From Ornithinibacillus contaminans (GTDB lineage: Bacteria > Bacillota > Bacilli > Bacillales > Amphibacillaceae), in assembly GCF_001038425.2 (NCBI RefSeq), contig NZ_LDPV02000050.1:285454-349453 (forward strand): a DNA stretch of 64,000 bases. The letters run 5' to 3'. The notes under the pieces are model-generated. The model ran no database searches, was not told the origin of the DNA, and worked only from the letters and a program-made list of their open reading frames with translations. Positions 27,144 to 37,865 of this stretch are shown here, in pieces; position 1 is the first letter of the stretch, and each line of letters opens with the position of its first letter. Position numbers and translations under genes: made by a program.

Positions 27144-27173
27144 CTAAAAAAAGAGAGCAGAAATTCTGCTCTC
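27144..27173 (-). terminator. Intrinsic terminator of purA
   Basis: GAGAGCAGA and TCTGCTCTC form a perfect 9-bp stem with an AAT loop; seven T follow on the minus strand. Confidence 0.93.
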
Positions 27174-27179
27174 CATCAC

Positions 27180-28484
<1,305 letters not shown>

Positions 28485-28557
28485 TTATTTAAACATTATC
28501 TGTTTTTTATTTAATTCCATAGGTTAGTTTATCAGCATTCCGGATATTAGTCAACGT

Positions 28558-28601
28558 AAACACGAATGATTAATCACTCGAATTAGTTAATGTTCGGTAT
28601 T
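28558..28601 (-). promoter_or_regulatory. PurBox pair upstream of purA
   Basis: AATACCGAACATT (minus strand, 28589-28601) is a full match to the PurBox consensus AWWWCCGAACWWT. A weaker inverted partner, AAACACGAATGAT, lies at 28558-28570, 18 bases away, close to the normal spacing for PurR. The remaining 28602-28757 shows no gene. Confidence 0.65.
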
Positions 28602-28763
28602 TTGTTGAAAGATTCCTTTTCGTTATCGTTCATTGTCCACTCTATATTTTGTCCATTTAAACACGAATCATGCTGCCAAGGTAGGACTTTAACTTCGGGC
28701 GTATCTTTTACAATTTGCAATAATCTTTAGCATTTCAACCAAACCTTCAGCAGTTGCCAAAAC

Positions 28764-28790
28764 AAAAAACCACAGTGAACGTCACTGTGG
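28764..28790 (-). terminator. Intrinsic terminator of the yybS-gdpP-rplI-dnaB unit
   Basis: CCACAGTGA and TCACTGTGG form a perfect 9-bp stem around ACG, followed on the minus strand by six T, a few bases after the dnaB stop codon. Confidence 0.92.
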
Positions 28791-28796
28791 TAGGCA

Positions 28797-30167
28797 TTAC
28801 GCAAATGCTGGTTGCGGTGGTACATCGCTTTCCTGATAACGATGGTCCAAATCAACGAACTTATTATATTCCTTCACAAAGGCAAGCTCTACGGTTCCAA
28901 CTGGGCCGTTACGTTGCTTCGCTAAGATAATTTCAATGATATTCTGCTTCTCCGATTCTTTATCATAGTAGTCATCACGGTATAGGAAGCCAACGATATC
29001 GGCATCCTGCTCGATACTTCCTGATTCACGAAGATCGGACATCATTGGTCGTTTATCTTGTCGTTGCTCCACACCACGGGATAGCTGTGATAGGGCGATC
29101 AGTGGAACATTTAATTCACGAGCTAATTGCTTTAAAGAACGGGAAATCTCGGAAACCTCTTGTTGGCGGTTTTCGCCAGGTTTTCCACTACCTTGGATGA
29201 GCTGCAGATAATCGATTAAAATCATGCCAAGACCTTGTTCCTGCTTAAGTCTGCGACATTTGGAACGAATTTCACTGACACGAATACCTGGTGTGTCATC
29301 AATATAGATGCCGGCATTCGATAAACTACCCATTGCCATTGTTAGCTTGCTCCAGTCATCCGCTTCCAGATTCCCGTTACGTAAGCGCTGGGCATCGATA
29401 TTTCCTTCCGCACAGAGAATACGTTGGACAAGCTGATCGGCACCCATCTCCAGACTGAATATCGCTACATTTTCATCGGTGTTAACCGCGACGCTTTGCG
29501 CGATATTTAACGCAAAGGCGGTTTTACCCACCGATGGACGGGCAGCGATGATGATTAAATCATTACGCTGGAATCCAGAGGTGATTTTATCTAAATCACG
29601 GTAGCCAGTCGGGATACCTGTTACATCGGCCGTGCTACCATGAAGTATTTCAATCTTATCGTAGACATCGATCAAGACATCTTTAATCACTTTAAAGCTT
29701 CCAGTGTTTTTACGACCAGAAACATCTAAGATACTTTTTTCCGCTTCGTTTAAAACATCGTCTACTTCATCCTCACGATTGAATGTTGTCGTGACAATAT
29801 CCGTAGCTGTTCTGATGAGGCGACGCAGGAGCGCTTTTTCCTCAACGATTTTACTGTAAAATTCAATATTAGCGGCAGTTGGTACACTCTCTGCTAGTTG
29901 GGTTAAATACGATACTCCGCCAGCTTCCTCTAGGTTCTGACTATTGGAAAGGGCTGTTGTTACCGTGACTAAGTCAATTGGTTCGCCTCGATCTGATAGC
30001 TTAAGCATCGTTTCGAATATTCGTTGATGACTTGCGCGGTAAAAATCACCTGGCATCAAAAGCTCTGACGCTGTTGTAAACGCCTCTGGTTCAAGAAAGA
30101 CCGCACCAAGAACGGCTTGTTCCGCTTCTAAATTATGTGGTGGTGTTCGATCGTTCCATTCACTCAT
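28797..30167 (-). CDS. dnaB: Replicative DNA helicase DnaB (DnaC of B. subtilis)
   Basis: The 456-residue hexameric helicase has an N-terminal domain (NLEAEQAVLGAVFLEP) and a RecA-like C-terminal domain with Walker A ARPSVGKTAFALN, Walker B MILIDYLQLI and the arginine-finger region. It unwinds DNA ahead of the fork. AGGAGG precedes the ATG. It follows rplI by 35 bases. Confidence 0.97.
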   Translation of the reverse strand: MSEWNDRTPPHNLEAEQAVLGAVFLEPEAFTTASELLMPGDFYRASHQRIFETMLKLSDRGEPIDLVTVTTALSNSQNLEEAGGVSYLTQLAESVPTAANIEFYSKIVEEKALLRRLIRTATDIVTTTFNREDEVDDVLNEAEKSILDVSGRKNTGSFKVIKDVLIDVYDKIEILHGSTADVTGIPTGYRDLDKITSGFQRNDLIIIAARPSVGKTAFALNIAQSVAVNTDENVAIFSLEMGADQLVQRILCAEGNIDAQRLRNGNLEADDWSKLTMAMGSLSNAGIYIDDTPGIRVSEIRSKCRRLKQEQGLGMILIDYLQLIQGSGKPGENRQQEVSEISRSLKQLARELNVPLIALSQLSRGVEQRQDKRPMMSDLRESGSIEQDADIVGFLYRDDYYDKESEKQNIIEIILAKQRNGPVGTVELAFVKEYNKFVDLDHRYQESDVPPQPAFA

Positions 30168-30202
30168 GATTTATACCTCCTTTTCCCCGCAAGACATGGA
30201 AA

Positions 30203-30646
30203 TTATTGTTCCACAACATGTACTTTTACCGTCCCCGTTACTTCTGGATGAAGTTTAATGGGAACATTACTGTATCCTAACGCACGAATTGGCTGATCTA
30301 GTTCAATTTTACGCTTATCAATTTTAATGCCGTGTTTCACAAGCTCTTCAGCGATTTGTTTGCTTGTAATCGAGCCAAACAATCTACCGCCATCACCAGC
30401 TTTAGTCTTTAATTCTACTTCTAGACTTTCTAGCTTGGTTTTCAGTTGTTCGGCAGCATCTTTTTCCTCTTGTTCGAGCTGCTTGTCTTTTTTCTTTTGT
30501 GCTTCTAATGCCTTCATATTTCCTGGCGTTGCTTCTACTGCTACATTATTTTTCAGCAAAAAGTTTCTTGCATAACCGTCCGAAACGTTTTTGACTTCAC
30601 CTTTTTTACCTTTTCCTTTAACATCCTTTAAGAAAATTACTTTCAT
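30203..30646 (-). CDS. rplI: 50S ribosomal protein L9
   Basis: A 147-residue L9 with the N-terminal rRNA-binding domain ([20 protein letters not shown] and [16 protein letters not shown]), the long connecting helix (about 40-75) and the C-terminal domain. Its start overlaps the gdpP stop by four bases, so translation is coupled. Order gdpP-rplI-dnaB is conserved in Bacilli. Confidence 0.97.
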   Translation of the reverse strand: MKVIFLKDVKGKGKKGEVKNVSDGYARNFLLKNNVAVEATPGNMKALEAQKKKDKQLEQEEKDAAEQLKTKLESLEVELKTKAGDGGRLFGSITSKQIAEELVKHGIKIDKRKIELDQPIRALGYSNVPIKLHPEVTGTVKVHVVEQ

Positions 30647-32616
30647 TCTGATTCGCTCCCCTCGTAGTATTCATCTAAAATATCCTTCAGCAGTAATTCT
30701 GCATCATCTAGTGTTGTGTCTTCTATTTGGGTCGCAGCATTGGTCAAGTGACCGCCACCATCCATTTTTTCCATAATGATTTGAACATTGATCTCGCCTA
30801 ATGAACGCGCACTAATCCCGATTTTGCCATCATTGCGCTCGGCAATCACAAAGGATGCTGTGATTCCTGTCATGGTAAGTAAGGTATCTGCAGTTTGGGC
30901 AATCAACACTGGGCCACAGATATCACCAGGCTCGGCCTTGGCAATTGCGATGTTGTTACGATAAATTTGCGTGCGTTCAATTAATTTACCACGCTTAATA
31001 TATAAATCTAAGTCTTCTTTTAAAAATTGCTGTACTAGCACGGTGTCAGCACCTTTAGCCCGTAGGTAGGATGCTGCATCAAACGTCCGGGATCCCGTCC
31101 TTAGGGTGAAGCTCTTCGTATCCACTATTATACCAGCTAATAACGCCGTTGCCTCTAGCATTTTTAGCTTTTGTCCTTTTGGCTGATACTCTAGTAATTC
31201 GGTTACTAATTCCGCAGTTGATGATGCATATGGTTCCATATAAACTAAGGTCGGATTTTCAATGAATTCCTCTGCCCGTCGGTGGTGATCGATGACCACT
31301 TTATAATCGGTTTTATTTAAGAGACGTTTACTAACGACCATTGACGGCTTATGGGTATCGATGACGACAATTAAACTACGACTCGTCACAAGGTCCTCGG
31401 CCATTTCTGGATCAATAAAATGCTGCCAAATACTAGATTCCGTTTTAATCGCTTCTACCAATCTGTTGACACCAATACTAATATCGTCCGGATCAAAGAC
31501 AATATAGCCATCCACGCCATTCGTTTGGGCAATATTTAAGATCCCAATCGCCGAACCAATCGAATCCATATCTGGTGCTTGATGGCCCATAATAATAACA
31601 CGGTCACTAGCCTTGACCAAATCTTTTAACGCATGTGAGATTACTCTAGCACGTACACGGGTACGCTTTTCCATCGGATTTGATTTTCCACCGTAGAAAC
31701 GTACTTTACCAGAATCATCTTTAATCGCAACCTGGTCACCGCCACGTCCTAATGCTAAGTCTAAACTAGATTGGGCAAGCTCTCCCAATTCAGGAAGCGT
31801 TGAATTCCCTACGCCAACCCCGATACTCAAGGTAATTGGGATATCCAGCTCCGAATTTAATTCATGCATTTCATCTAATATATCAAATTTCGTTAGCTCT
31901 AAATGATCTAATATTTTTCTTGTGCCTACCGCTAAGAAACGATCCTGTGACGTTCGTTTCAAATAAAGACCACTTTCATGTGACCACTGATTTAAAAACG
32001 AGGTTACTTCTGAATTTAGCTGGCTTCGAATGGCATCATCCATGTTTTGCGTGATCTCATCATAATTATCGAGGAAAATAATAAATAAGACAGTCTGCTC
32101 ATTTTTATAGACCGTTTCGAGCTCTGCCTGCTCTGTTCGGTCAAATAAATAAATTAAGCGTTCTTCCTTCCGTATGATCGTTTGAAATTGATAGTCTTCT
32201 AGCTCGATTCGGAAATCTTCGTTATTTTCTTTTATCATAGGAATGAGTTCTTCTGAGATTGCATTTAAGGACTCGCCAACAATCGTATCCTCTTCTGCAA
32301 ATTGATTCATGTATTGATTCGTCCACTCAACCGTATAATTCTCACTAAACAGGATGATTCCAATTGGCATTTCCAGTAATGCTTCTTCGCCAACTTTTTT
32401 AACTCGATACGACAAAGTGGAAATATATTGCTCGGTTTCATCGGTTATTTTTTGTTCCACTTGATTTGTATAATAAAATGCCAATCCTAATAAAACCGTC
32501 ATGATAATGCCAAGTATCCATTCATAATACCAAATGAATCCAAGCAAAATGACAGCAATGGCGTATATTAGCCATAAATGTTTACTTAGGGTTAGTCGTT
32601 TGTTCCAATCAAACAT
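30643..32616 (-). CDS. gdpP: Cyclic-di-AMP phosphodiesterase GdpP
   Basis: A 657-residue membrane phosphodiesterase: two N-terminal helices (about 12-50), a haem-binding-type PAS domain (about 80-150), a degenerate GGDEF domain (about 170-300) and a DHH/DHHA1 domain (about 335-657). DHH motifs are [21 protein letters not shown] and [15 protein letters not shown]1 has GGGHLTNAA. It hydrolyses c-di-AMP and sets potassium, osmotic and beta-lactam tolerance. All catalytic motifs are intact. Confidence 0.96.
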   Translation of the reverse strand: MFDWNKRLTLSKHLWLIYAIAVILLGFIWYYEWILGIIMTVLLGLAFYYTNQVEQKITDETEQYISTLSYRVKKVGEEALLEMPIGIILFSENYTVEWTNQYMNQFAEEDTIVGESLNAISEELIPMIKENNEDFRIELEDYQFQTIIRKEERLIYLFDRTEQAELETVYKNEQTVLFIIFLDNYDEITQNMDDAIRSQLNSEVTSFLNQWSHESGLYLKRTSQDRFLAVGTRKILDHLELTKFDILDEMHELNSELDIPITLSIGVGVGNSTLPELGELAQSSLDLALGRGGDQVAIKDDSGKVRFYGGKSNPMEKRTRVRARVISHALKDLVKASDRVIIMGHQAPDMDSIGSAIGILNIAQTNGVDGYIVFDPDDISIGVNRLVEAIKTESSIWQHFIDPEMAEDLVTSRSLIVVIDTHKPSMVVSKRLLNKTDYKVVIDHHRRAEEFIENPTLVYMEPYASSTAELVTELLEYQPKGQKLKMLEATALLAGIIVDTKSFTLRTGSRTFDAASYLRAKGADTVLVQQFLKEDLDLYIKRGKLIERTQIYRNNIAIAKAEPGDICGPVLIAQTADTLLTMTGITASFVIAERNDGKIGISARSLGEINVQIIMEKMDGGGHLTNAATQIEDTTLDDAELLLKDILDEYYEGSESE

Positions 32617-32721
32617 TAAAACTCAGCTCCTACTAATGAGACACAGTCAGGTGAAATCTTGGTATGCATAGCTGTTTTCTGACCGTGCCTCTCTCCGTTC
32701 GCTTTTCGTTACCTAGCGATG

Positions 32722-33660
32722 TTACTTTTTCATCCGACTTCTAAGTCTAAATCCTATATCAATTATACCTAAGATTCGTACCAATGGAAGCAGTAATGGT
32801 GCGAAAAACAAGGTAACAACAATAGCAATTATTGGGATTGCCTTTGCTAAATGTTTAGTATGCACATAGAAGAAAATGAATGAAAATCCTTGCAACACCA
32901 TTAAAAGTCCTACGAGCATCACGATATTTTGTACCGCGATGGCAATGGTCCCAGTCGGATCTGGTTGAACAAACGATACCAGAATTCCGATTAAATAAAT
33001 CCAAATAATCGCCGGCGGAAATTGCATATTACGGAATTTCGGAAAACGCAACTGCTGTTTTGACGTTCGATTCAAGATTTTATAACTAATCCACTGGTTC
33101 AATAACGCTAAGCCTATCGAAAGAATCACAATTGCAACTGGCATTAGATTTTTTAACAGGCTAAGCCGTTGTTCTATTATTGCAAACTGTTCATCGGACA
33201 CTTCCCCCATACCGAATTGCGTTATTATTTGCTCGCTTTGTTCAAACGCAATATCTAGTTGTTCGGAAAATACATCCAACACGTTCACTTGTAGGACCAA
33301 CAGGCTGAATACGAAGGTAAATAAAATACCAGCAATAAATCCGATCGTACCCCGTGCCCATATTTCATATGGAGGACGTTCCCGGTATATTGCTGAGCCT
33401 AGCATGATTCCGCCTAGCCCTGCCAAAAACGGGAGTGGTAATGCTAGATACGTCCCGAGTAATATGGAAAGAATGGCGGTTGCCACAAACATTAATAAAG
33501 CAGGCTTCCAGTCATATTTTGCTGCATAGATAACAAATGGCACTGCCAAGACAAATGTTGTGAACAGTGGTAGGATTGGAGCATACATCGTAATCAACAA
33601 TAGAACGATGAAAATCGTTGTTAAAAGCGCCCCGTCCGTTAATTGTTTTGATTTATTCAT
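32722..33660 (-). CDS. yybS: YybS family membrane protein (DUF2232)
   Basis: A 312-residue polytopic membrane protein with about eight helices, matching the YybS/DUF2232 family that lies immediately before gdpP across Bacilli. It resembles small substrate-binding units of energy-coupling transporters, but the role is not established. It is the first gene of the yybS-gdpP-rplI-dnaB string. In relatives rpsR lies directly upstream; here the 33.7-46.2 kb island separates them. Confidence 0.87.
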   Translation of the reverse strand: MNKSKQLTDGALLTTIFIVLLLITMYAPILPLFTTFVLAVPFVIYAAKYDWKPALLMFVATAILSILLGTYLALPLPFLAGLGGIMLGSAIYRERPPYEIWARGTIGFIAGILFTFVFSLLVLQVNVLDVFSEQLDIAFEQSEQIITQFGMGEVSDEQFAIIEQRLSLLKNLMPVAIVILSIGLALLNQWISYKILNRTSKQQLRFPKFRNMQFPPAIIWIYLIGILVSFVQPDPTGTIAIAVQNIVMLVGLLMVLQGFSFIFFYVHTKHLAKAIPIIAIVVTLFFAPLLLPLVRILGIIDIGFRLRSRMKK

Positions 33661-33868
33661 TTATACGTGCACCTCATTATTTTTGAAAAAGCTTATTACC
33701 TATCATAACATGTTTAATTAGGTATTTGGTATTAGAAAGCGTGTGTTTGTAAGATGATTGTGGGGACTGAAAATAGGAAGAACACTAGTAGAAAGGGCGT
33801 CAATTGTACAATTTTACGCTCATATCCATTATAATATAAAAGAATTGATTATTAAAGGATTGAAACAT

Positions 33869-34354
33869 ATGGTTTTTTGGGAAACATTTTTACATAGTAT
33901 ACAGCTACCACGGAAACAATCTGTCTTTAAATTAAACCGGATTCCAATGGATATTACCGTGTTCTATTTGTTTATCCTGCTATTTCTTGCCTTATTTCCG
34001 ACATTCCTTCATCAAGTAACGGAAAACACAGGACTTGGCTCGGATATGAACCTTGTATTCCAGTTCATTTATTTCTTTATGTTTAATTATTTGCCGGTTA
34101 CGATTATGCTGTTTGTATCGATTACCGTGTTAGCTTATATTTTCACTTGGATTGCTCACTTGCTACATAGGAAGCTCAAGCTGCAAATCCTATGGAAGAT
34201 GATCGCATACACGACAACGATACCATTATTGATTTATGCCATTCTTGCACTTTTTAATCCAGTTTCGAATGGTTATCTTGTATTCATGATTGTGTTTACG
34301 TCTGTAATTTTATTGCGGGTTATAACTGTTTATCCAAAACGAAAAGCTGGGTAA
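33869..34354 (+). CDS. DUF1189-like membrane protein
   Basis: A membrane protein of 161 residues that starts MVFWETFLHSIQLPRKQ and has about four helices (ITVFYLFILLFLALFPTFL; LPVTIMLFVSITVLAYIF; AYTTTIPLLIYAILALF; FMIVFTSVILLRVITVY). The N-terminal pattern of an amphipathic segment followed by four helices resembles DUF1189 proteins. The ATG at 33869 has AAAGGA upstream; the longer frame back to 33758 has no ribosome binding site. It is divergent from yybS. Function unknown. Confidence 0.7.
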   Translation: MVFWETFLHSIQLPRKQSVFKLNRIPMDITVFYLFILLFLALFPTFLHQVTENTGLGSDMNLVFQFIYFFMFNYLPVTIMLFVSITVLAYIFTWIAHLLHRKLKLQILWKMIAYTTTIPLLIYAILALFNPVSNGYLVFMIVFTSVILLRVITVYPKRKAG

Positions 34355-34375
34355 TAATAGAAAAGCCTCAAATAC

Positions 34376-34418
34376 TTTTTCAGAATATTTTATGTACCCC
34401 AACAAATATTGTAGAGCC
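34376..34418 (-). repeat. Solitary ISL3-type end, 43-bp direct repeat copy 1
   Basis: This is a perfect copy of 37092-37134 in the same orientation. On the minus strand it begins GGCTCTACAATATTTG, like an ISL3-family terminal repeat. No transposase fragment lies beside this copy. Confidence 0.6.
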
Positions 34419-34429
34419 AATAAAAAAGA

Positions 34430-34470
34430 CTACATTCTTCATTAATAATAATGAGAGTGTAGCATTTTTT
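34430..34470 (+). terminator. Intrinsic terminator of the DUF1189-like gene
   Basis: CTACATTCTTCATT and AATGAGAGTGTAG pair with one bulge and one G-U pair; CATTTTTT follows. Confidence 0.75.
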
Positions 34471-34557
34471 ATTTGAAATAATTTATTTCTAATACACCAA
34501 GTATTATTGTATTCTATTTGGCTGTTCAGTTGCAATACAATCCTTAAGATTTAAAAA

Positions 34558-34866
34558 CTAACAGTTTGATTCTTCTACTTCAATAACCTTGCCGGTCTGG
34601 TCGTCTACAGTAATAGTTCCAAATTCACAGTGTTCTTCAATTTCCCATTCAACGATGTACTCTCCAGAATCATTACTCACTGACATTATTTTAATTTCGT
34701 TTTTGTCTTTGTTGAAGTTTTCAGTCAGATGGTTCAAAACAATTTCTTTTACATCTTCTTGAGTATATTTAGATTCTTGTTCTTGGGAACCTGTATTTCC
34801 ACAAGCACTTACAATTAAAAATAGTGAACTTGTTAATATAAAGACTACCCACTTCAAGTATTTCAC
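34558..34866 (-). CDS. Small lipoprotein with a PepSY-like fold
   Basis: A 102-residue protein with a lipoprotein signal (MKYLKWVVFILTSSLFLIVSAC, Cys22). The short mature part, IMSVSNDSGEYIVEWEIE then TITVDDQTGKVIEVEE, has the beta-strand pattern of PepSY-like propeptide domains, often inhibitors or sensors of extracellular proteases. A secreted metalloprotease gene lies 1 kb upstream, so an inhibitory link is possible but unproven. AGGTG lies before the ATG. Confidence 0.7.
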   Translation of the reverse strand: MKYLKWVVFILTSSLFLIVSACGNTGSQEQESKYTQEDVKEIVLNHLTENFNKDKNEIKIMSVSNDSGEYIVEWEIEEHCEFGTITVDDQTGKVIEVEESNC

Positions 34867-35095
34867 CTCCCATCAAATATTATTCCCATTGAACTTTGAC
34901 CATTGGTTGAATGAAAGGATATAAAAACTGTGAGCTTAATTAATGTTCTAAGCACAGTTTTATTCAACTTTACGTTGGAAGACTTTAGAGAGTCGAAAAC
35001 ATTTCAATTTATCTTTAAATTAACGTTTGAATACTCTAGATCCTAGTCAAATTGTAACCTATCAAACTATTCACAAGACTTTTCAAACTAATAAA

Positions 35096-35144
35096 AGTAT
35101 AAGTTCGTTCCTAATTTTTAGTTAATCAGGAATGAACTTACACT
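35096..35144 (-). terminator. Intrinsic terminator of the metalloprotease-lipoprotein pair
   Basis: AGTATAAGTTCGTTCCTAATT pairs with AATCAGGAATGAACTTACACT in a long stem with few mismatches; a T-rich run follows on the minus strand. A second hairpin (AAAACTGT and ACAGTTTT) lies at 34923-34961. The 34867-35167 gap holds no gene. Confidence 0.8.
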
Positions 35145-35167
35145 TTCCCCTCTCAAAATTTTTTAAT

Positions 35168-35887
35168 CTATTTATCTTTATTAATTAATGTATTCTTTAG
35201 TTGTTTTAGATTAAGACCGTCTAGGAAGTTATCAATAGCAATCACTTCAGTTTCAATCTCAATTGTTTTACCTTCTAATTCTGTTTGTGTATGAAAATGA
35301 ATTTTACCATTATGTACTTCGCTATTATTTTTTATTTCTTCATTAAGAATTTGGTTTGTAACTAGATGAACCCGATTATTTTTATCTATTTTAACTTGAA
35401 ATGGTTCTATAGCGCCATAATAGTTCCCGAACATTTCATCCTTTTTAAGAAATAACACATACTTAACATGACTTTCAGGTTCTACATAATAAGGATCCTT
35501 AACACTAAATTTAAAATCATCTCCAGATTCATTTGGATACTTGTGTTCTTCTTCATAAGCAAGATTAACTAATATTTCGCTTTCGCTAGTTCCTTTTATC
35601 GTTTCATCTATTTTGAAATTATATAAGTTGCCTTCAAAATAATTTTCAGTGGACTCCTTTTTAGGGTCCTGTCTATCTCTTGCCATATTCCATTTCTTTT
35701 CAAGTGTTCCATATTCACCTATAACAATCAAATCAGCCATACTTTCGAGTTCATTTAAATCATTCCCTATATGATAATCCCCACCAATGTGTATACTACC
35801 ATTAGTTTCGCTTACATTATCAGAATTACAACCAGCCATTAAAACAAAAACTATTAATATAGACAATAAAAAGTACTTTTTTATCAT
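35168..35887 (-). CDS. Lipoprotein of unknown function
   Basis: A 239-residue protein with a lipoprotein signal (MIKKYFLLSILIVFVLMAGC). The mature region contains LESMADLIVIGEYGTLEKKW, then a domain of alternating strands, resembling lipoproteins with beta-barrel or sandwich folds that carry cargo between cell and surface; I do not recognise a named family. The ATG at 35887 follows AAGGGGTGATGAA; a longer frame is unlikely. It follows the metalloprotease by 22 bases, so both are in one operon and may work together. Confidence 0.7.
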   Translation of the reverse strand: MIKKYFLLSILIVFVLMAGCNSDNVSETNGSIHIGGDYHIGNDLNELESMADLIVIGEYGTLEKKWNMARDRQDPKKESTENYFEGNLYNFKIDETIKGTSESEILVNLAYEEEHKYPNESGDDFKFSVKDPYYVEPESHVKYVLFLKKDEMFGNYYGAIEPFQVKIDKNNRVHLVTNQILNEEIKNNSEVHNGKIHFHTQTELEGKTIEIETEVIAIDNFLDGLNLKQLKNTLINKDK

Positions 35888-35909
35888 TTCATCACCCCTT
35901 AATTCATAT

Positions 35910-36446
35910 TTAATCATAAATTGCATCCATACCGTTTAAATCATCAAAAGTTGGCTCAATAAGTTCTCTTCTATCTCTTGAGGTATTCATTATTGCGTAG
36001 GAAGATGTATGACCTAGACCTAAAGAATGTCCGAGTTCATGAATGGCAGTGCTCTGTCTTACTCTTGAATTATTTTTTATATCGTACATGGAACGATTTA
36101 ATCGACCATAAAATCTATAAACTTCACCATCTGTAGACCAGGTAGACATAACTCCATATCTTGAACTACTAGTTGTATACTCATCAGTTAAGTGATTAGA
36201 AGAATTGGCATTGTAATTAATAGTACGATGGTCTTGTCTTCTATTCCATACATTGACTGCATCTATCCATGAAGCGTCAATCTCGATAAAACTAGAAGTA
36301 GTGGCGTATGTCATGTTACCAGGCCAATGCCAACCTTTTAATGAATAAGCTTTTGCGGTGTGAGAGAAGTTCTCACTACCAAAATTAAAAGTAACAAAAA
36401 TCAAACTAAAAATCGAGACCATAGACACTAAAACAACTTTTTTCAT
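35910..36446 (-). CDS. Secreted matrixin-like zinc metalloprotease
   Basis: A 178-residue secreted protein with an N-terminal signal (about 1-33). The metzincin zinc motif HELGHSLGLGH (about 137-147) is complete, with Met in the following AIMN turn, as in M10/matrixin proteases. There is no obvious propeptide with a cysteine switch, so maturation may use signal cleavage only. AGGAGG lies before the ATG. It is followed by a lipoprotein gene in the same operon. The substrate is unknown; an extracellular protein is likely. Confidence 0.83.
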   Translation of the reverse strand: MKKVVLVSMVSIFSLIFVTFNFGSENFSHTAKAYSLKGWHWPGNMTYATTSSFIEIDASWIDAVNVWNRRQDHRTINYNANSSNHLTDEYTTSSSRYGVMSTWSTDGEVYRFYGRLNRSMYDIKNNSRVRQSTAIHELGHSLGLGHTSSYAIMNTSRDRRELIEPTFDDLNGMDAIYD

Positions 36447-36812
36447 AGAATATCCTCCTTGTATAAATTTTACAATTATATGATACCATATTGGTTATAG
36501 ATGTATACAGTATTTTTAGAATTTTTTTAATTTTAATTCGGTAATTTATCAATTAATTATTCGCTAAATTCAGCTTATTAACCAAGAAAAGATATATCTC
36601 ATAAGACCAACAATGATATAAGGGCTGTTGTTACTTAACTGCATCAAAAAAGAGAAAGGTTCTTGTTCCCCTTTCCCTTTAATCGAATTTTTACTGTATG
36701 AATTATATGTTGCTCATGGACTTATTTTTTTTTCATGAAATTCCATACCTTTTACTATTTTTTTCTTTCCTTTTTTGGCTAGTTATGTTTTTATACTTTT
36801 TAAACAATGATG
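36447..36812. other. Gap without a gene
   Basis: A+T-rich sequence holding the probable promoter of the metalloprotease at its left and an imperfect hairpin at about 36650-36682 (GAAAGG and CCTTTC arms). No frame with a ribosome binding site is seen. Confidence 0.5.
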
Positions 36813-37016
36813 CTAGTATAGTACCATGGATACAACTTGGTTAAGTTTATCAAGATATCGGAATGAGGATAAGGTTGCGATGTACGTATTTTTTATCGAG
36901 GAACATGTATGTACTTTGCGTTCCAGCTCCACATGAAGGATAACCATTTCGTCTCTTTCCTCCATATTCGTATGAATACAATCTTTTAATCCTGGGATAT
37001 TCATGTTAAAATCCAT
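36813..37016 (-). pseudogene. ISL3-family transposase fragment
   Basis: The 67-codon frame begins MDFNMNIPGLKDCIH and continues VELERKVHTC, the N-terminal signature of ISL3-family transposases (NMNIPGLKD, then a zinc finger in which the second Cys pair is lost here). The catalytic DDE region is absent. A 43-bp ISL3-type end lies 76 bases before its start, as expected for the left end of the parent element. It is a remnant of an older IS in the island. Confidence 0.7.
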
Positions 37017-37091
37017 TTACACGCAACTCCATTCACTTTGACTTGTTTCTCGACAATTCAAGTATAAAGGAATGATAGGTTGCGTGTTGCT

Positions 37092-37134
37092 TTTTTCAGA
37101 ATATTTTATGTACCCCAACAAATATTGTAGAGCC
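37092..37134 (-). repeat. ISL3-type IS end, 43-bp direct repeat copy 2
   Basis: Identical over 43 bases to 34376-34418 and in the same orientation. It begins GGCTCTACAATATTTG on the minus strand and precedes the transposase remnant, so it is read as the left terminal region of that element. Confidence 0.65.
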
Positions 37135-37174
37135 CTCTTAAATAACAATAAGTAAAATCCTTTTATAGAATAAT

Positions 37175-37210
37175 AAAAAGGCACTATAAGGATTAACCCT
37201 TATTAGTGCC
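37175..37210 (-). terminator. Intrinsic terminator of rpsR copy 1
   Basis: GGCACTA-TAAGG and CCTTATTAGTGCC pair with one bulged base; a T-rich run follows on the minus strand. Confidence 0.8.
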
Positions 37211-37222
37211 TCTTCTATTATT

Positions 37223-37456
37223 TTACTCTGCTACGTATGGCAATAAAGCCATTTGACGAGCACGTTTGATTGCAATTGTAAGTTTACGTTGGTATTTAGC
37301 TGAAGTTCCAGTTACACGACGAGGAAGAATTTTTCCACGCTCTGAAATGAAACGTTTTAGTAAATCAACGTCTTTATAGTCGATGTGTGTAATACCGTTT
37401 GCTGTGAAGAAACACACTTTACGGCGTTTACCACCGCGTCCGCGACGAGCTGCCAT
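37223..37456 (-). CDS. rpsR: 30S ribosomal protein S18, copy 1 (outside the transposon)
   Basis: A complete S18 of 77 residues ([20 protein letters not shown] onwards). S18 binds S6 and 16S rRNA in the 30S platform. It differs from copy 2 (45730-45963) at residues 16 (Phe; Tyr in copy 2 and in other Bacilli) and 62 (Ala; Ser in copy 2) and by about ten bases. AAGGAGGGG precedes the ATG. It is separated from ssb by the 8.7-kb recombinase element, so the rpsF promoter may not serve it unless transcripts read through. I infer this is the original gene and the copy beside ssb is transposon cargo, but the reverse is possible. Confidence 0.92.
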   Translation of the reverse strand: MAARRGRGGKRRKVCFFTANGITHIDYKDVDLLKRFISERGKILPRRVTGTSAKYQRKLTIAIKRARQMALLPYVAE

Positions 37457-37520
37457 CAGTACCCCTCCTTGTTTTGTTTTTTATCGTATCAATTTAAATT
37501 ATCATTAAAATGGGAGTTAT

Positions 37521-37604
37521 GTTTACTCTAACCTGTGTAATCTACCATTATCCTTACCGCCGCTAGACATCTAATTAAAAAATCCAAATAAAGTGTGTAA
37601 TCTT
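37521..37604. other. Left end of the Tn554-like element
   Basis: GTTTACTC-TAACCT-GTGTAATC (37521-37542) looks like a tyrosine recombinase core: inverted arms around 6 bases. The inner arm extends to TAGATTACAC on the minus strand (37535-37544), and a second copy, AAGATTACAC, lies 60 bases inward (37595-37604). Matching motifs in opposite orientation are at 46128-46137 and 46190-46199. The rest of the 37457-37865 gap holds no gene. Confidence 0.6.
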
Positions 37605-37865
37605 CTAATGCTAATAGATGATTTTCTTATAACCCCCTTTTTTTATAAAAAAACAGCCTCCCAGACGTTTGATATAAAATACACTTAAACAGTGTTCCAT
37701 ATCAGTCCAGAGACTGCATTTATTTAGTAGATACCCGCTAATCAATAAGATTGCAAAAAAAACAAAAGCAAAATTACTACAAGAAAATAATAATATACTC
37801 TGAAGTTATTGTCAATTTACCCACTCTTTTATATATAAACTAGATGAACAATACTTATTATTTAA

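Noticed and set aside
34376..37134. 43-bp repeats as attL and attR of a 2.7-kb integrative element
   Set aside because: No integrase between them; the sequence looks like an ISL3 terminal repeat and one copy precedes an ISL3 transposase remnant.
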